A stretch of 56,918 nucleotides of DNA from Pseudomonadota bacterium (GTDB lineage Bacteria; Pseudomonadota; Gammaproteobacteria; Steroidobacterales; Steroidobacteraceae): NCBI GenBank assembly GCA_023417315.1, contig JAEZFW010000029.1, forward strand, positions 1 through 56,918, in the 5' to 3' direction. How positions within the stretch are numbered: the stretch's first letter is position 1; each line of letters begins with the position of its first letter. Of this stretch, positions 16,332-24,444 are shown in pieces. Below the pieces are notes generated by a model, which saw only the letters and a list, made by a program, of their open reading frames with translations, was not told where the DNA came from and searched no databases. Both the position numbers and the translations under genes were made by a program.

Positions 16332-17332
16332 GCCTCGACCTCCGCACTCCAAGCGCGCACGAGCTTCATGAGCAGGCGCCCGCTCACGGTCGAGCTTGCT
16401 ATGAGCCAGATCGACAGCACGAAGAAGATCGCATCGCCATCGAAGTCCAGCGCCTTTGCCAGCCCAAATGTCGTCAAGAGAATGAGGCTGCCGGAGATCG
16501 CGGCGAGCGGGAAGACATCCGCGCGCTCGCGGATCGCATAAGCTGCCACGCCGGCGTACGCGAGCAACACGAAGATCAGTGCAAGCGCGTTGGTGTCCTC
16601 GCCGTACTCGCCGGCGATGGCCAGCGTGCCGGCCCACGTGCCATAAGCGATTGCGAAAGCGAGGATCAGGCGACCTAACCAACTCGGCACGACGTGCGTC
16701 CATCGTGTTTGCGCGACGTAGTCGCGTACAGCCCACAACGAAAGATTCACCATCATCGGCGCAAGCAGCAGCTCCGCAAGCTCGAGATCCGTGTTGGCGA
16801 GAACGAACCAAAACGGTCCCGCCTCTGGGCGCATTCCACAGAAAAGGCTGAGCGCGACGTTCAACACCAGCACCCAGGCCGCCCAGCTCACACTCCATTG
16901 CGCGGCGATCACGAGCGGCAGCCCGAGCACGGTCCACGTCAGAAACAGCTCGTAGACATCGGCGCCGGTTTGATACGTCTGTCCGAACAGCGCGAGCAGC
17001 ACGCCCGTCATCACGAATGCGAACAGTAGTCCGCCGCGGCCAACGACGAGCGGCGGCGGTTTCCACAGCGCGAGCCCCGCGCTGACGACCAGCAACGCCT
17101 CGACCAAGATGAAGCGTCCATACACATCGAAGGCGTCCCAATTCGCCGCGATGAAGAAGACCACACCCGCCGCCACGGACAGGACGCCCGCGAGGCGCAG
17201 CATCTTTGCGGTGAAGCCCTGCATCTCCTGAGAGGATGGGCTCGCATGCGCGATCTCGAGCGCGGCTTGCACGGCCTCGCGACCGAGCTTGTGCTGAGCG
17301 ATGAAGGAATCGAGCGAATTGCGATCGATCAC
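16328..17332 (-). CDS. DUF2157 polytopic membrane protein
   Basis: First gene of the trio, 334 residues from GTG 17332. A soluble helical N-terminus (IDRNSLDSFIAQHKLGREAV) precedes AGVLSVAAGVVFFIAANWDA, the typical DUF2157 first helix with its conserved AANW, and about ten more membrane segments. GQTYQTGADVYELFLTW is another conserved piece. The upstream side faces a 99-bp gap shared with the divergent plus-strand gene at 17432, which should contain the promoters. The function is unknown. Confidence 0.85.
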   Translation of the reverse strand: MIDRNSLDSFIAQHKLGREAVQAALEIAHASPSSQEMQGFTAKMLRLAGVLSVAAGVVFFIAANWDAFDVYGRFILVEALLVVSAGLALWKPPPLVVGRGGLLFAFVMTGVLLALFGQTYQTGADVYELFLTWTVLGLPLVIAAQWSVSWAAWVLVLNVALSLFCGMRPEAGPFWFVLANTDLELAELLLAPMMVNLSLWAVRDYVAQTRWTHVVPSWLGRLILAFAIAYGTWAGTLAIAGEYGEDTNALALIFVLLAYAGVAAYAIRERADVFPLAAISGSLILLTTFGLAKALDFDGDAIFFVLSIWLIASSTVSGRLLMKLVRAWSAEVEA

Positions 17333-17431
17333 GCTGGTGACCTCTGAAATCCGAGTTGCCAGAGCGCGCTGCTTGCTAGGCCCAGGGCAACGCGACTGTC
17401 GCGTTAAGCGCGAGACTCATAGAATGCCGCC

Positions 17432-18049
17432 ATGACGATACGCACCCTGTTTCCAACGCTTGTTTATTCTCGCCGCCTGCAAGCAGGCGATTGGCGTGCA
17501 TTCAATCATCGTCTACTCCGCGAATGTCGGCAACTCGCGCATGACGATGAGGCGGGACGTCGTTGGTCCGACAAGAATTATCCAGGCGGATACACGTCAT
17601 ATAACTCGGTGAGCCGCATGTACGAGGTGTCGCCCACTTTCGATCTCCTGCGTCGCAAGCTCGGCAAGCACGTCGCGGCATTCGCGCGTGCACTCGAGCT
17701 CGATCTCGAAGGCCGCGAGCTCGCAATGACCGATTGCTGGGTCAACATCATGCCGCATCGGGTCGTGCACGGCCTGCACCTGCATCCGCTCGCGACGATC
17801 AGCGGCACGTATTACGTCCAAACGCCGAAAGGCAGCCCCGCATTGAAGTTCGAAGATCCGCGCCTCGATCGCTTCATGGCCGCACCTCCGCGGCGTGCCG
17901 ATGCACGAGCCGAGAATCAACCGTGGGTGAGCATCCCCGCTGAGAGCGGCAACGTCGTGCTGTTCGAGAGCTGGTTACGCCACGAAGTTCCGCCTAATCC
18001 CACGAGCAAAGAACGGATCAGCATCAGCTTCAACTACAACTGGTTCTAA
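17432..18049 (+). CDS. TIGR02466-type putative 2OG-Fe(II) oxygenase
   Basis: A 205-residue protein with the order seen in TIGR02466 proteins: N-terminal TLFPTLVYSRRL, WSDKNYPGGYTSYNSVSRMY, then WVNIMPHRVVHGLHLHPLAT and GTYYVQTP, and finally LFESWLRHEVPPN with ERISISFNYNW. In the double-stranded beta-helix fold the HLHP and RHEV histidines would hold the iron and the Arg of ERISISF the 2-oxoglutarate. Some relatives sit near sulfotransferases and tetratricopeptide proteins; none is seen here. Substrate unknown. Confidence 0.78.
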   Translation: MTIRTLFPTLVYSRRLQAGDWRAFNHRLLRECRQLAHDDEAGRRWSDKNYPGGYTSYNSVSRMYEVSPTFDLLRRKLGKHVAAFARALELDLEGRELAMTDCWVNIMPHRVVHGLHLHPLATISGTYYVQTPKGSPALKFEDPRLDRFMAAPPRRADARAENQPWVSIPAESGNVVLFESWLRHEVPPNPTSKERISISFNYNWF

Positions 18050-18052
18050 GAC

Positions 18053-18230
18053 GGAAGAAAGCCTTCGCAGCCGCTTCGGCACGAAAGCCTCTCGGCAGGA
18101 ATGCCTTCGCGCTGCTGCGGCACGAAAGCCTAGCGGCAGGACGGAGTCGTGTTCGTCATCCTCGCGAAGGCGAGGACCCATCGGGAACGAAGGAAGACCG
18201 GATCGATCCTCACCTCCGCGAGGACGCCGC
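18053..18230. repeat. Family-A repeats followed by an inverted pair of family-C palindromes
   Basis: Two family-A units (GGCACGAAAGCCT and neighbours, 18056-18140) are followed by a family-C palindrome at 18155-18180 (GTCATCCTCGCGAAGGCGAG and the next bases) and a diverged copy in opposite orientation at 18207-18226. This links the repeat families of 14 kb and 42 kb. Confidence 0.75.
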
Positions 18231-18462
18231 ACGAGGTTGGCGCTGGAGCGCCGAGAGAATGAGGCGCATACGCATCGACGATGCATCTCGGATCCGCGCA
18301 AGCTTGTAGCGGATTGGATTAAGCGGCTGTACGCACATCGGATCTCGTACTTCTTCTTTGATCGATCCCTGAGGCAATCGTCTCACGGCGCGATTCTGAG
18401 ACATCTTGCCCGCGTGTTCTCCGCGCGTATTCTCCGCGCGAATCGTTCATGGGGATGTGCGA

Positions 18463-20166
18463 ATGAAGAAGTCATTGCTCGCTGTCGTTCTCGCATGCTT
18501 CATCAGCACGGCAGCAATCGAATCGAATGCCGCCATCACACCGCCGCAAGGTGCAGTGCCTTCGGGTCTTCCAGCACGCATGCTCGTCGGCTTGTTCGAG
18601 CAGTGGGGCGGCACGTGGCTGCGCGACAGCGCTGTGCCGTGGGACGTGCGCTATGCCTACTTCGTCAAAGGATGGGCAAACAATTGGGGCTGGGGCGAGC
18701 ATGACGGCTCGATGGCCACGAGCTTCTTCAATGAATGCGCGGCGGGTGGCTTCATCCCCGCGGTCCAGTTTTATCAGATGAACGGCGAGGCGGGCGGCGG
18801 CGAGGGGCAGTTCCTCGACAAGGCGCAAAGCGCGAGCACGATGGCGACGTACTTCGCGGACTTCAAGCTGCTCATGCAGCGTGCGCGAGAGTTCAATCGT
18901 CCTGTGATCGTGATGCTCGAAGCGGATGGCTTCGCGTTCCTGCAGCAGCAGTCGAATCAGAATCCGAATGCGTACGCCGCAGTCGCAGCGAGTGGCATTC
19001 CCGAGCTTGCGGGGCTGCCGAACACAGTCGCTGGATGGGGTCTTGCGTTCCTGCAGCTACGCAAGTCGGTTGGGGCGAGCAATGTCGTGCTCGGCGTGCA
19101 TATCTCCGGCTGGGCGAGCGGCAAAGATATCGCGCATTACTCGGTGACCGATCCGCTCCAGCCAGAGGTGGACAAGGTCTACAACTTCCTCGCGCCGCTC
19201 GGTTTGGCAGCGAATCAAACGGGTGCCACGTTCGACTTTCTCGTCGGCGATCCGCTCGATCGCGACGCGGATTTCTATCGGCTCAACCAGGGTGTCGATC
19301 GTTGGTGGGATCCGGCAGATTCCGCATCTATCAATTCGAAGAGCTTCAATCGATATGCAGAGTGGTTGCGCTTGTGGAACGTGAAATCCGCGAAGCGCTG
19401 GTTGCTGTGGCAGATCCCGCTCGGCAACTCCAATCATTTGAACGTCTACAACAACGGAGGTCCGCGCGAAGGGTACAAAGACAATCGTCCCGAATACTTC
19501 TTCGGTACCAATCACGTCGCGCACCTCGAGAAGTTCGCATCGAGCGGTGTGTTTGGCTTGCTGTTCGGTGCAGGAGCGGGCGGGCAGAGCTCGTACGGCA
19601 ACGATGTCTATACCGACGGGCAGCTCTTCATGAAAAGCCGCGCGGGCGCATTCCTGCGCTCGGGCGGTCTTGCGATTCCTTCGGGTTCAGGCACGACGCC
19701 GCCGCCCACCACACCACCGCCGCCGACAGACGCGACGGATTACAACTTCGAAGCAGATGTACAAGGATGGCAGCGATCGGGTGCCCCCATCGTCAGCGTC
19801 TCTCGCTCAACTACACAGAAATATGCCGGCGCGAGCTCTCTGGCAGTCCGCATCAACGGCTCGGGTTCGGCGATGGCTCGCGTCGCGAACCCAGCCGCGA
19901 AAGCGGGTGACGTGGTGACGTTCAGGATCTTCATACCGAGTGGTGCGCGTCTCGCTTCGATTCAGCCGTTCGTACTGCAAGGTGCAGCGGGCGGTTGGAG
20001 GTGGACGGGCAATTGGCAAGCGGCGAGTGCGCTTCGTCAGAACGCATGGAACACGATCACCGTACAAGTGCCGACGAACGCGGCGCTGCTCTCATCTCTG
20101 GGAGTCGAGATCACGACATCCGGAAGCTACAGCGGCACGATCTACATCGACAGCGTGAACTTCTGA
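18463..20166 (+). CDS. Secreted glycoside-hydrolase-like protein with C-terminal carbohydrate-binding domain
   Basis: Exported protein of 567 residues from ATG 18463 (MKKSLLAVVLACFISTAAIE signal peptide; GGGGA upstream). Residues 30-400 look like a TIM-barrel hydrolase: conserved aromatic segments (FVKGWANNWGWGEHDGS), RPVIVMLEADGFAFLQ and WLLWQIPLGNSNHLN. I cannot assign a numbered GH family; VMLEADG and WQIPLGN resemble barrel strand ends where catalytic acids lie. A Pro/Thr linker (TPPPTTPPPPTDATD, about 412-426) joins a beta-sandwich of about 140 residues (YNFEADVQGWQ ... GTIYIDSVNF) like the CBMs of cellulases and mannanases. The likely role is attack on plant or microbial glucan. Just before it, TTCTCCGCGCGTA is tandemly repeated (18418-18443). 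Confidence 0.65.
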   Translation: MKKSLLAVVLACFISTAAIESNAAITPPQGAVPSGLPARMLVGLFEQWGGTWLRDSAVPWDVRYAYFVKGWANNWGWGEHDGSMATSFFNECAAGGFIPAVQFYQMNGEAGGGEGQFLDKAQSASTMATYFADFKLLMQRAREFNRPVIVMLEADGFAFLQQQSNQNPNAYAAVAASGIPELAGLPNTVAGWGLAFLQLRKSVGASNVVLGVHISGWASGKDIAHYSVTDPLQPEVDKVYNFLAPLGLAANQTGATFDFLVGDPLDRDADFYRLNQGVDRWWDPADSASINSKSFNRYAEWLRLWNVKSAKRWLLWQIPLGNSNHLNVYNNGGPREGYKDNRPEYFFGTNHVAHLEKFASSGVFGLLFGAGAGGQSSYGNDVYTDGQLFMKSRAGAFLRSGGLAIPSGSGTTPPPTTPPPPTDATDYNFEADVQGWQRSGAPIVSVSRSTTQKYAGASSLAVRINGSGSAMARVANPAAKAGDVVTFRIFIPSGARLASIQPFVLQGAAGGWRWTGNWQAASALRQNAWNTITVQVPTNAALLSSLGVEITTSGSYSGTIYIDSVNF

Positions 20167-20521
20167 GCTCTACAGGTTTCGCCCCTCGTCCCCACGAAGG
20201 CGACGTGAAGCGGGGGTTCATCAGGAGTGATGGACCCTCGCTTTCGCGACTAGCAGCTGAAGATTCGAGCACTCGCTACATCGCTCGGCCGTCGCACCAA
20301 TACTCGCGCGCGCCTACTTACGCCCGGTCCTGAAACAAGTCCTGGCGGCAGACCTGCGCCCGTTTGAGTCAAGTACGTTGTAACTCTCAGGTCTGACCCG
20401 GCTCTTCTTCATACGTTTATGAGCTTCAGTCGCTTCCGGCGCGACTGAGGGAACGTATGGTGGGTCGCGCGTGTTATCTTCCTTCAGATAGGTATTGCAC
20501 TGACACGCACGTAAGCTCCAC
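20167..20521. other. 355-bp gap upstream of opgG
   Basis: There is no gene here. It contains a degenerate repeat fragment near 20188-20210 and one strong hairpin (separate entry). It must hold the opgG promoter; I see no convincing sigma-70 boxes. Confidence 0.5.
20410..20459. promoter_or_regulatory. Two-part hairpin upstream of opgG
   Basis: An outer stem CATACGTT (20410-20417) / AACGTATG (20452-20459) encloses an inner stem CTTCAGTCGC / GCGACTGAGG (20424-20433, 20441-20450; one mismatch) with a TTCCGGC loop. It lies 62 bp before the opgG start. There is no T-tract, so it is more likely a leader structure or operator than a terminator. Confidence 0.6.
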
Positions 20522-22051
20522 ATGCAAATGATTGCACCATTCTCGAGCCGCCTGCGCACTATGCTGGCGGGTCTTGTCGTCGGAACTCTTCTTTCAACGC
20601 CGGCAATGGCATTCGATTTCAACGATGTCGCCGCTCGCGCGGCAGAGCAGGCGAAGAAGCCGTATCAGCCGCTCACGCGCAAGCCGCCATCGGAGCTGGC
20701 TGCGCTGACGTACGATCAGTATCGCGACATCCGCTTCCGCCCCGATCATGCGCTGTGGCGCAAAGATCCGGTGCCCTTCGAAGTCATGTTCTTCCATCTC
20801 GGCAAGTTTCAGATGGAGCCGGTGCTGATCAACGAGGTGACTCAACAGGGCGTGCGTCACGTGCGCTATCGCAGCTCCGATTTCGATTATGGCCAGAACA
20901 AGCTCTCGCCGCAGAAATGGGGCGATCTTGGCTTTGCCGGTTTTCGCGCGCACTACCCGATCAATAACGAGCAGTACAAAGACGAGCTCGTTGTGTTCTT
21001 GGGTGCGAGCTACTTTCGCGCGCTCGGCGCAGGACAACGATACGGCTTGTCCGCGCGTGGGCTTGCCATCGACACCGTCGGTGGCAACGGCGAAGAGTTC
21101 CCGCGCTTCAGCGAATTCTGGCTCGTGAAGCCAGAGCCGAACGCGAAGTCGCTGAGGGTGTATGCGCTGCTCGAATCGCCGCGTTCGAGCGGTGCGTATC
21201 AATTCGACATTCACCCCGGGACGGAAACGGTGATGGATGTGCGCGGGCGCATCTTCCTGCGGGACGAGGTTTCGACGCTAGGACTCGCACCGCTGACCAG
21301 CATGTTCTTCTTCGGCGAGAATCAACCCCATCGCACGGATTTCCGCCCTGAAGTGCACGACTCCGATGGCTTGATGGTGGCGACCGGTGAAGGCGAGTGG
21401 ATCTGGCGACCACTGCTCAATCCGAAAGGGACACTGACCACATCGTTCTCGATGGGCGAGCTGAAGGGATTCGGACTGATGCAACGTGATCGCAATTTCC
21501 ACAACTACGAAGATCCCGAGGCGAGCTACGAGCTGCGTCCGAGCGCGTGGGTTGAGCCTACGAGCGCATGGGGTGCGGGTCGCGTCGAGTTGTTCCAGTT
21601 GAGCACTCCCGACGAGACGAACGACAACATCGTCGCGTATTGGGTGCCGCAGAATCCGCCCGCACTCGGGCAACCGTTCGATTTCTCTTATCGCATTCGC
21701 TGGCAAGGCACCGAGCAGAAGCGCCCGCCGGGCGCATGGGTGGTGCAAACCCGAGTGGGACGTGGCTACGCGGAGCTCGCGGAGAACGAGCATCAGTACA
21801 TCGTCGACTTCAACGGCCCCTCGCTGCAAGCACTGCCGCCGGATGCAAGCGTGAAGGCCGTGGTCTCCGCGCCCGCGAACGGTGAGATCGTCGAGAGCAA
21901 CGCGTACAAAGTGGAAGCGACCGGCGCATGGCGAATGGCCGTTCGCGTCAAGCAACTGAAAGCGACGGAAGCGACCGAGCTGCGCGGTTTCTTGCAGAGC
22001 GGAGAGGATGTGCTCACGGAGACGTGGAGCAATTTGATTCCGCCACGCTGA
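20522..22051 (+). CDS. opgG: Osmoregulated periplasmic glucan biosynthesis protein OpgG
   Basis: Periplasmic protein needed to make or tailor osmoregulated beta-glucans, 509 residues (OpgG is about 511). A Sec signal peptide ends at STPAMAF; then FDFNDVAARAAEQAKKPYQP, YDQYRDIRFRPDHALWR, FFHLGKFQMEPV and YFRALGAGQRYGLSARGLAI follow the family order. MFFFGENQPHRTDFRPEVHD and FSYRIRW mark the C-terminal part. There is no twin-arginine signal, which argues for OpgG rather than OpgD. Unlike the classic operon, no opgH glucosyltransferase follows; the next gene is a receiver protein 421 bp away. Confidence 0.92.
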   Translation: MQMIAPFSSRLRTMLAGLVVGTLLSTPAMAFDFNDVAARAAEQAKKPYQPLTRKPPSELAALTYDQYRDIRFRPDHALWRKDPVPFEVMFFHLGKFQMEPVLINEVTQQGVRHVRYRSSDFDYGQNKLSPQKWGDLGFAGFRAHYPINNEQYKDELVVFLGASYFRALGAGQRYGLSARGLAIDTVGGNGEEFPRFSEFWLVKPEPNAKSLRVYALLESPRSSGAYQFDIHPGTETVMDVRGRIFLRDEVSTLGLAPLTSMFFFGENQPHRTDFRPEVHDSDGLMVATGEGEWIWRPLLNPKGTLTTSFSMGELKGFGLMQRDRNFHNYEDPEASYELRPSAWVEPTSAWGAGRVELFQLSTPDETNDNIVAYWVPQNPPALGQPFDFSYRIRWQGTEQKRPPGAWVVQTRVGRGYAELAENEHQYIVDFNGPSLQALPPDASVKAVVSAPANGEIVESNAYKVEATGAWRMAVRVKQLKATEATELRGFLQSGEDVLTETWSNLIPPR

Positions 22052-22063
22052 GCGCGCCGAAGA

Positions 22064-22326
22064 TCCCCTCATCCTAGCCTTCCCCCTGGGGAGAGGCGAC
22101 GCTCCCTCTTGATACGGCTCTTCTCTTTGATGAGCCGAAGTAGGAAGAACGGGACAGGATGAACAGGATGGAAAGACAGTCGGAATATCGGCTCCCATCT
22201 TGTTCATCTTGTTGATCCTGTCCAAAGTCTTTTCCACTGTCTGAAGTTGAAGCGGCAGGACTAATAAGAATTACGGATGGTAAGAGGCCCGCCTTTCCTT
22301 CGAAGGAGAGGGTAAGGGTGAGGGTT
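22064..22326. repeat. Nested inverted repeats (family G enclosing family E)
   Basis: Outer arms 22064-22096 and 22292-22326 are inverted copies of a CCCTCACCCTAACCCTCTCC-like element with a CCCTGGGG-type loop. Inside, 22150-22171 (GGACAGGATGAACAGGATGG) and 22196-22222 (TTCATCTTGTTGATCCTGTC and neighbours) form a second inverted pair. There is no protein gene in the 421-bp gap after opgG. Confidence 0.8.
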
Positions 22327-22359
22327 TCAGAGGACGCCATACGCGCGGAAAGCCTCAGA

Positions 22360-22419
22360 TTCCCGCGCCACGTTGCGACATATTCCGACACCCCTAATCC
22401 CTATGTGGCAGCGCGGGAA
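22360..22419. promoter_or_regulatory. Imperfect inverted repeat upstream of the receiver gene
   Basis: TTCCCGCGCCAC (22360-22371) and GTGGCAGCGCGGGAA (22405-22419) are inverted with one bulge and a 33-bp loop, 53 bp before the start codon at 22473. It may be an operator or leader hairpin; no further support. Confidence 0.45.
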
Positions 22420-22472
22420 CTCCTACTGCTCTCGTTCGCTTACTCTCCTGAGAGACTCGAACGGAAGAGCGC

Positions 22473-22940
22473 ATGAAGATCCTGATCGTGGAAGATGAAT
22501 CGCTTCTCGCGCTCGCGCTGGAAGAACAGCTGCGAGGCGCAGGGCACGAGATCGTGGGGCCCGTGTATGACTACACCACAGCGCTCGCGCTCGCGACTTC
22601 GCAGCGGCCCGCGCTTGCGATCGTCGATGTAGAGATCGCGAACGCGGAAGAGAGAACCAGGCTCATTTGGTCGCTGAGCGGACTACTCGATATTCCCTCG
22701 ATCGTGCTCACCAGCCGTCGCCAGAACGTCACCGCGTGTGAAGGCGCTGCCGTGACGATCCTAGACAAGCCGTTCACCATCGAAGAGATTCTTCCTGCAG
22801 TCGATGTGGGCATCGAGCGCTTTGCAAGCGACGCTCGCGAGGCAGTACCGGCGAGGATTCGACATCGCGAGCGAATGTCGGGGCACGCAGACAGTCTCGC
22901 CGATGCGAGAGCTACGCGGCGCGGAACTCACCCAGCATAA
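22473..22940 (+). CDS. Single-domain response regulator
   Basis: A 155-residue receiver protein without an output domain. The acidic pocket (VEDE), phospho-acceptor Asp in AIVDVEIANA, the switch Ser/Thr in IVLTSRR and the Lys of LDKPFTIEEI are all present. The last 35 residues are charged and probably disordered. Such proteins pass phosphate between partners or act by protein contact; no kinase is adjacent. Its 3' end overlaps the convergent AraC gene by 29 bp. Confidence 0.82.
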   Translation: MKILIVEDESLLALALEEQLRGAGHEIVGPVYDYTTALALATSQRPALAIVDVEIANAEERTRLIWSLSGLLDIPSIVLTSRRQNVTACEGAAVTILDKPFTIEEILPAVDVGIERFASDAREAVPARIRHRERMSGHADSLADARATRRGTHPA

Positions 22941-23793
22941 GGTGCTCGCTGATATCGGTGCCGGGTTGCGTGGTTTGTTTGAGTCGCGACCCAGGCGCGA
23001 CACCCAGGAAGTGCTTGAAATCGCGATGGAAGTGCGATTCATCGTAGTAGCTCGCGAGATGGCCGCCCCTGGCGCCGCGGCGACCTTCACCTGATAGCCA
23101 TTGATAGTAGCTGTGCTTGAAGCGCTCGAGGCGCGCGTAGCGCTTCGGCGTCATTCCAGTCCAAGCACAGAAGCGTCGTTCGAAGTGACGCAGATCCACG
23201 TCTCGATCTCGAATCCATCGCATGATTGCTAAGCTGCCGTGCGCCGCGCGGATGCTCGCGAGCAGCTCGCTCACGAGCTGATCGCCAGGTTCGAGAATGC
23301 TCGAGCGCGCGAGGAAGAATCGATCCAAGAGCTCGCGGACATCCTCGATCGAGCTTGCATTCGCAAGCGCATTCTCGAGATCGAGTAACGCGCGTTGATT
23401 GAGCTCTGCTAGCGTGAGTGTCGCATCCCGAAACTCTGCAAGCGGCGTCGCAATCAGGCGCCGCAGTGCTGCGGATTCCAACTTCACACCGATGATCGTG
23501 AGATCGCCGAGATTACGGGTGAGGATCGAGTGCGATCGTCCGCCAATGACGTAGCTCCCACGCATCGTCGATCGCTTCGAGTCACCGACAGCCCACCGCT
23601 CGAACGCCGAGGTGAGATTGAAGACGATCTCAGAGTATCCGTCCGGCAGCAGGAGCTCTTCCCGCCAGCGTCCTTCAACAGGTGCATCGATCGCGGGCAA
23701 TGCGACGTAGTAGCACACGATCCCGGGGTGCAAGCGCGCGTCCGGCTGCAAGCGCCAATAGCGCATATCGCTTCTGAGGAGGGTCGGATTCAC
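22912..23793 (-). CDS. AraC-family transcriptional regulator
   Basis: A 293-residue regulator. The N-terminal half (YVALPAIDAPVEGRWREELL, LPDGYSEIVFNL, SYVIGGRSH, LGDLTIIGVKLESAA) resembles the ligand-sensing domain of the DUF6597 kind. The C-terminal half holds two helix-turn-helix motifs ending in ARLERFKHSYYQW and YYDESHFHRDFKHFLGVAPG, a textbook AraC signature. I start it at GTG 23793 (VNPTLLRSDMRYW); ATG 23766 is an alternative. The divergent iorAB operon begins 180 bp away, so it may control isoquinoline-type oxidoreductase genes; inference from position only. Confidence 0.85.
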   Translation of the reverse strand: MNPTLLRSDMRYWRLQPDARLHPGIVCYYVALPAIDAPVEGRWREELLLPDGYSEIVFNLTSAFERWAVGDSKRSTMRGSYVIGGRSHSILTRNLGDLTIIGVKLESAALRRLIATPLAEFRDATLTLAELNQRALLDLENALANASSIEDVRELLDRFFLARSSILEPGDQLVSELLASIRAAHGSLAIMRWIRDRDVDLRHFERRFCAWTGMTPKRYARLERFKHSYYQWLSGEGRRGARGGHLASYYDESHFHRDFKHFLGVAPGSRLKQTTQPGTDISEHLMLGEFRAA

Positions 23794-23973
23794 GGGTTGT
23801 CTACGCTGCTCGCGATGTGTCCATCGTAGCAATCGGACGAGACGAGCACGACGGGCTCGCGCTCACGTGTGCCCGCTTCGCGACGAGCCGCGGCCGCAAA
23901 GCCGATTTCGTACAAGAGCGTGGCGAGACGATAGTGGATGCTCTCAACGACAACAACATCACGAGAGCTGGTC

Positions 23974-24444
23974 ATGACCCCGACGACACTGATGGTGAAC
24001 AATCGCACGCACACGATCGAAGTCGATGATCCCTCGATCCCTTTACTGTGGGTCCTCCGAGACGTCCTCAATCTTACCGGCACGAAGTATGGCTGTGGGC
24101 TCGGCCAATGCGGCGCATGCACGGTGCATCTCGATGGCACTGCGGTGCGCTCATGCTCGGTGCCGCTTACAGCGGTCGACGGCAAATCGATCACCACGAT
24201 CGAGGGACTCTCGCCGGATGGGCGCCATCCCTTGCAGCTCGCCTGGCAGGCGCTCGACGTTCCGCAATGTGGCTACTGCCAAGCGGGCCAGATCATGAGC
24301 GCCTCAGCGTTGCTCGAGCGAAATCCCACTCCTTCGGATGAAGAGATTACGACCGCCATGTCCGGGAACCTGTGTCGCTGCGGCACTTATCCGCGCATTC
24401 ATGCAGCAATCAAACAATGCGCCGCGAACGGATCGTCAACATGA
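23974..24444 (+). CDS. iorA: Isoquinoline 1-oxidoreductase-type [2Fe-2S] subunit (IorA)
   Basis: Small electron-transfer subunit of a molybdenum hydroxylase, 156 residues from ATG 23974 with GAGAGCTGG upstream. The plant-ferredoxin cluster is carried by CGLGQCGACTVHLDGTAVRSC and the second [2Fe-2S] domain by CGYCQAGQIMSAS and LCRCGTYPRI. It passes electrons from the molybdenum cofactor of IorB to an acceptor. The stop overlaps the start of iorB (ATGA). The exact substrate (isoquinoline, an aldehyde or another heterocycle) cannot be told. Confidence 0.9.
   Translation: MTPTTLMVNNRTHTIEVDDPSIPLLWVLRDVLNLTGTKYGCGLGQCGACTVHLDGTAVRSCSVPLTAVDGKSITTIEGLSPDGRHPLQLAWQALDVPQCGYCQAGQIMSASALLERNPTPSDEEITTAMSGNLCRCGTYPRIHAAIKQCAANGSST

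Noticed and set aside
15361..16347. N-terminal extension of the GDYXXLXY frame (in total 489 codons)
   Set aside because: The extension is an out-of-frame reading of DUF4401; the true start at 15360 has an ATGA overlap and a membrane anchor.
16332..17141. N-terminal extension of the DUF4401 frame (in total 594 codons)
   Set aside because: It reads DUF2157 out of frame; the real start at 16331 overlaps the DUF2157 stop.
18735..19910. 391-codon plus-strand frame
   Set aside because: Shadow of the secreted hydrolase gene in another frame; no signal, no domain, Arg-rich composition.
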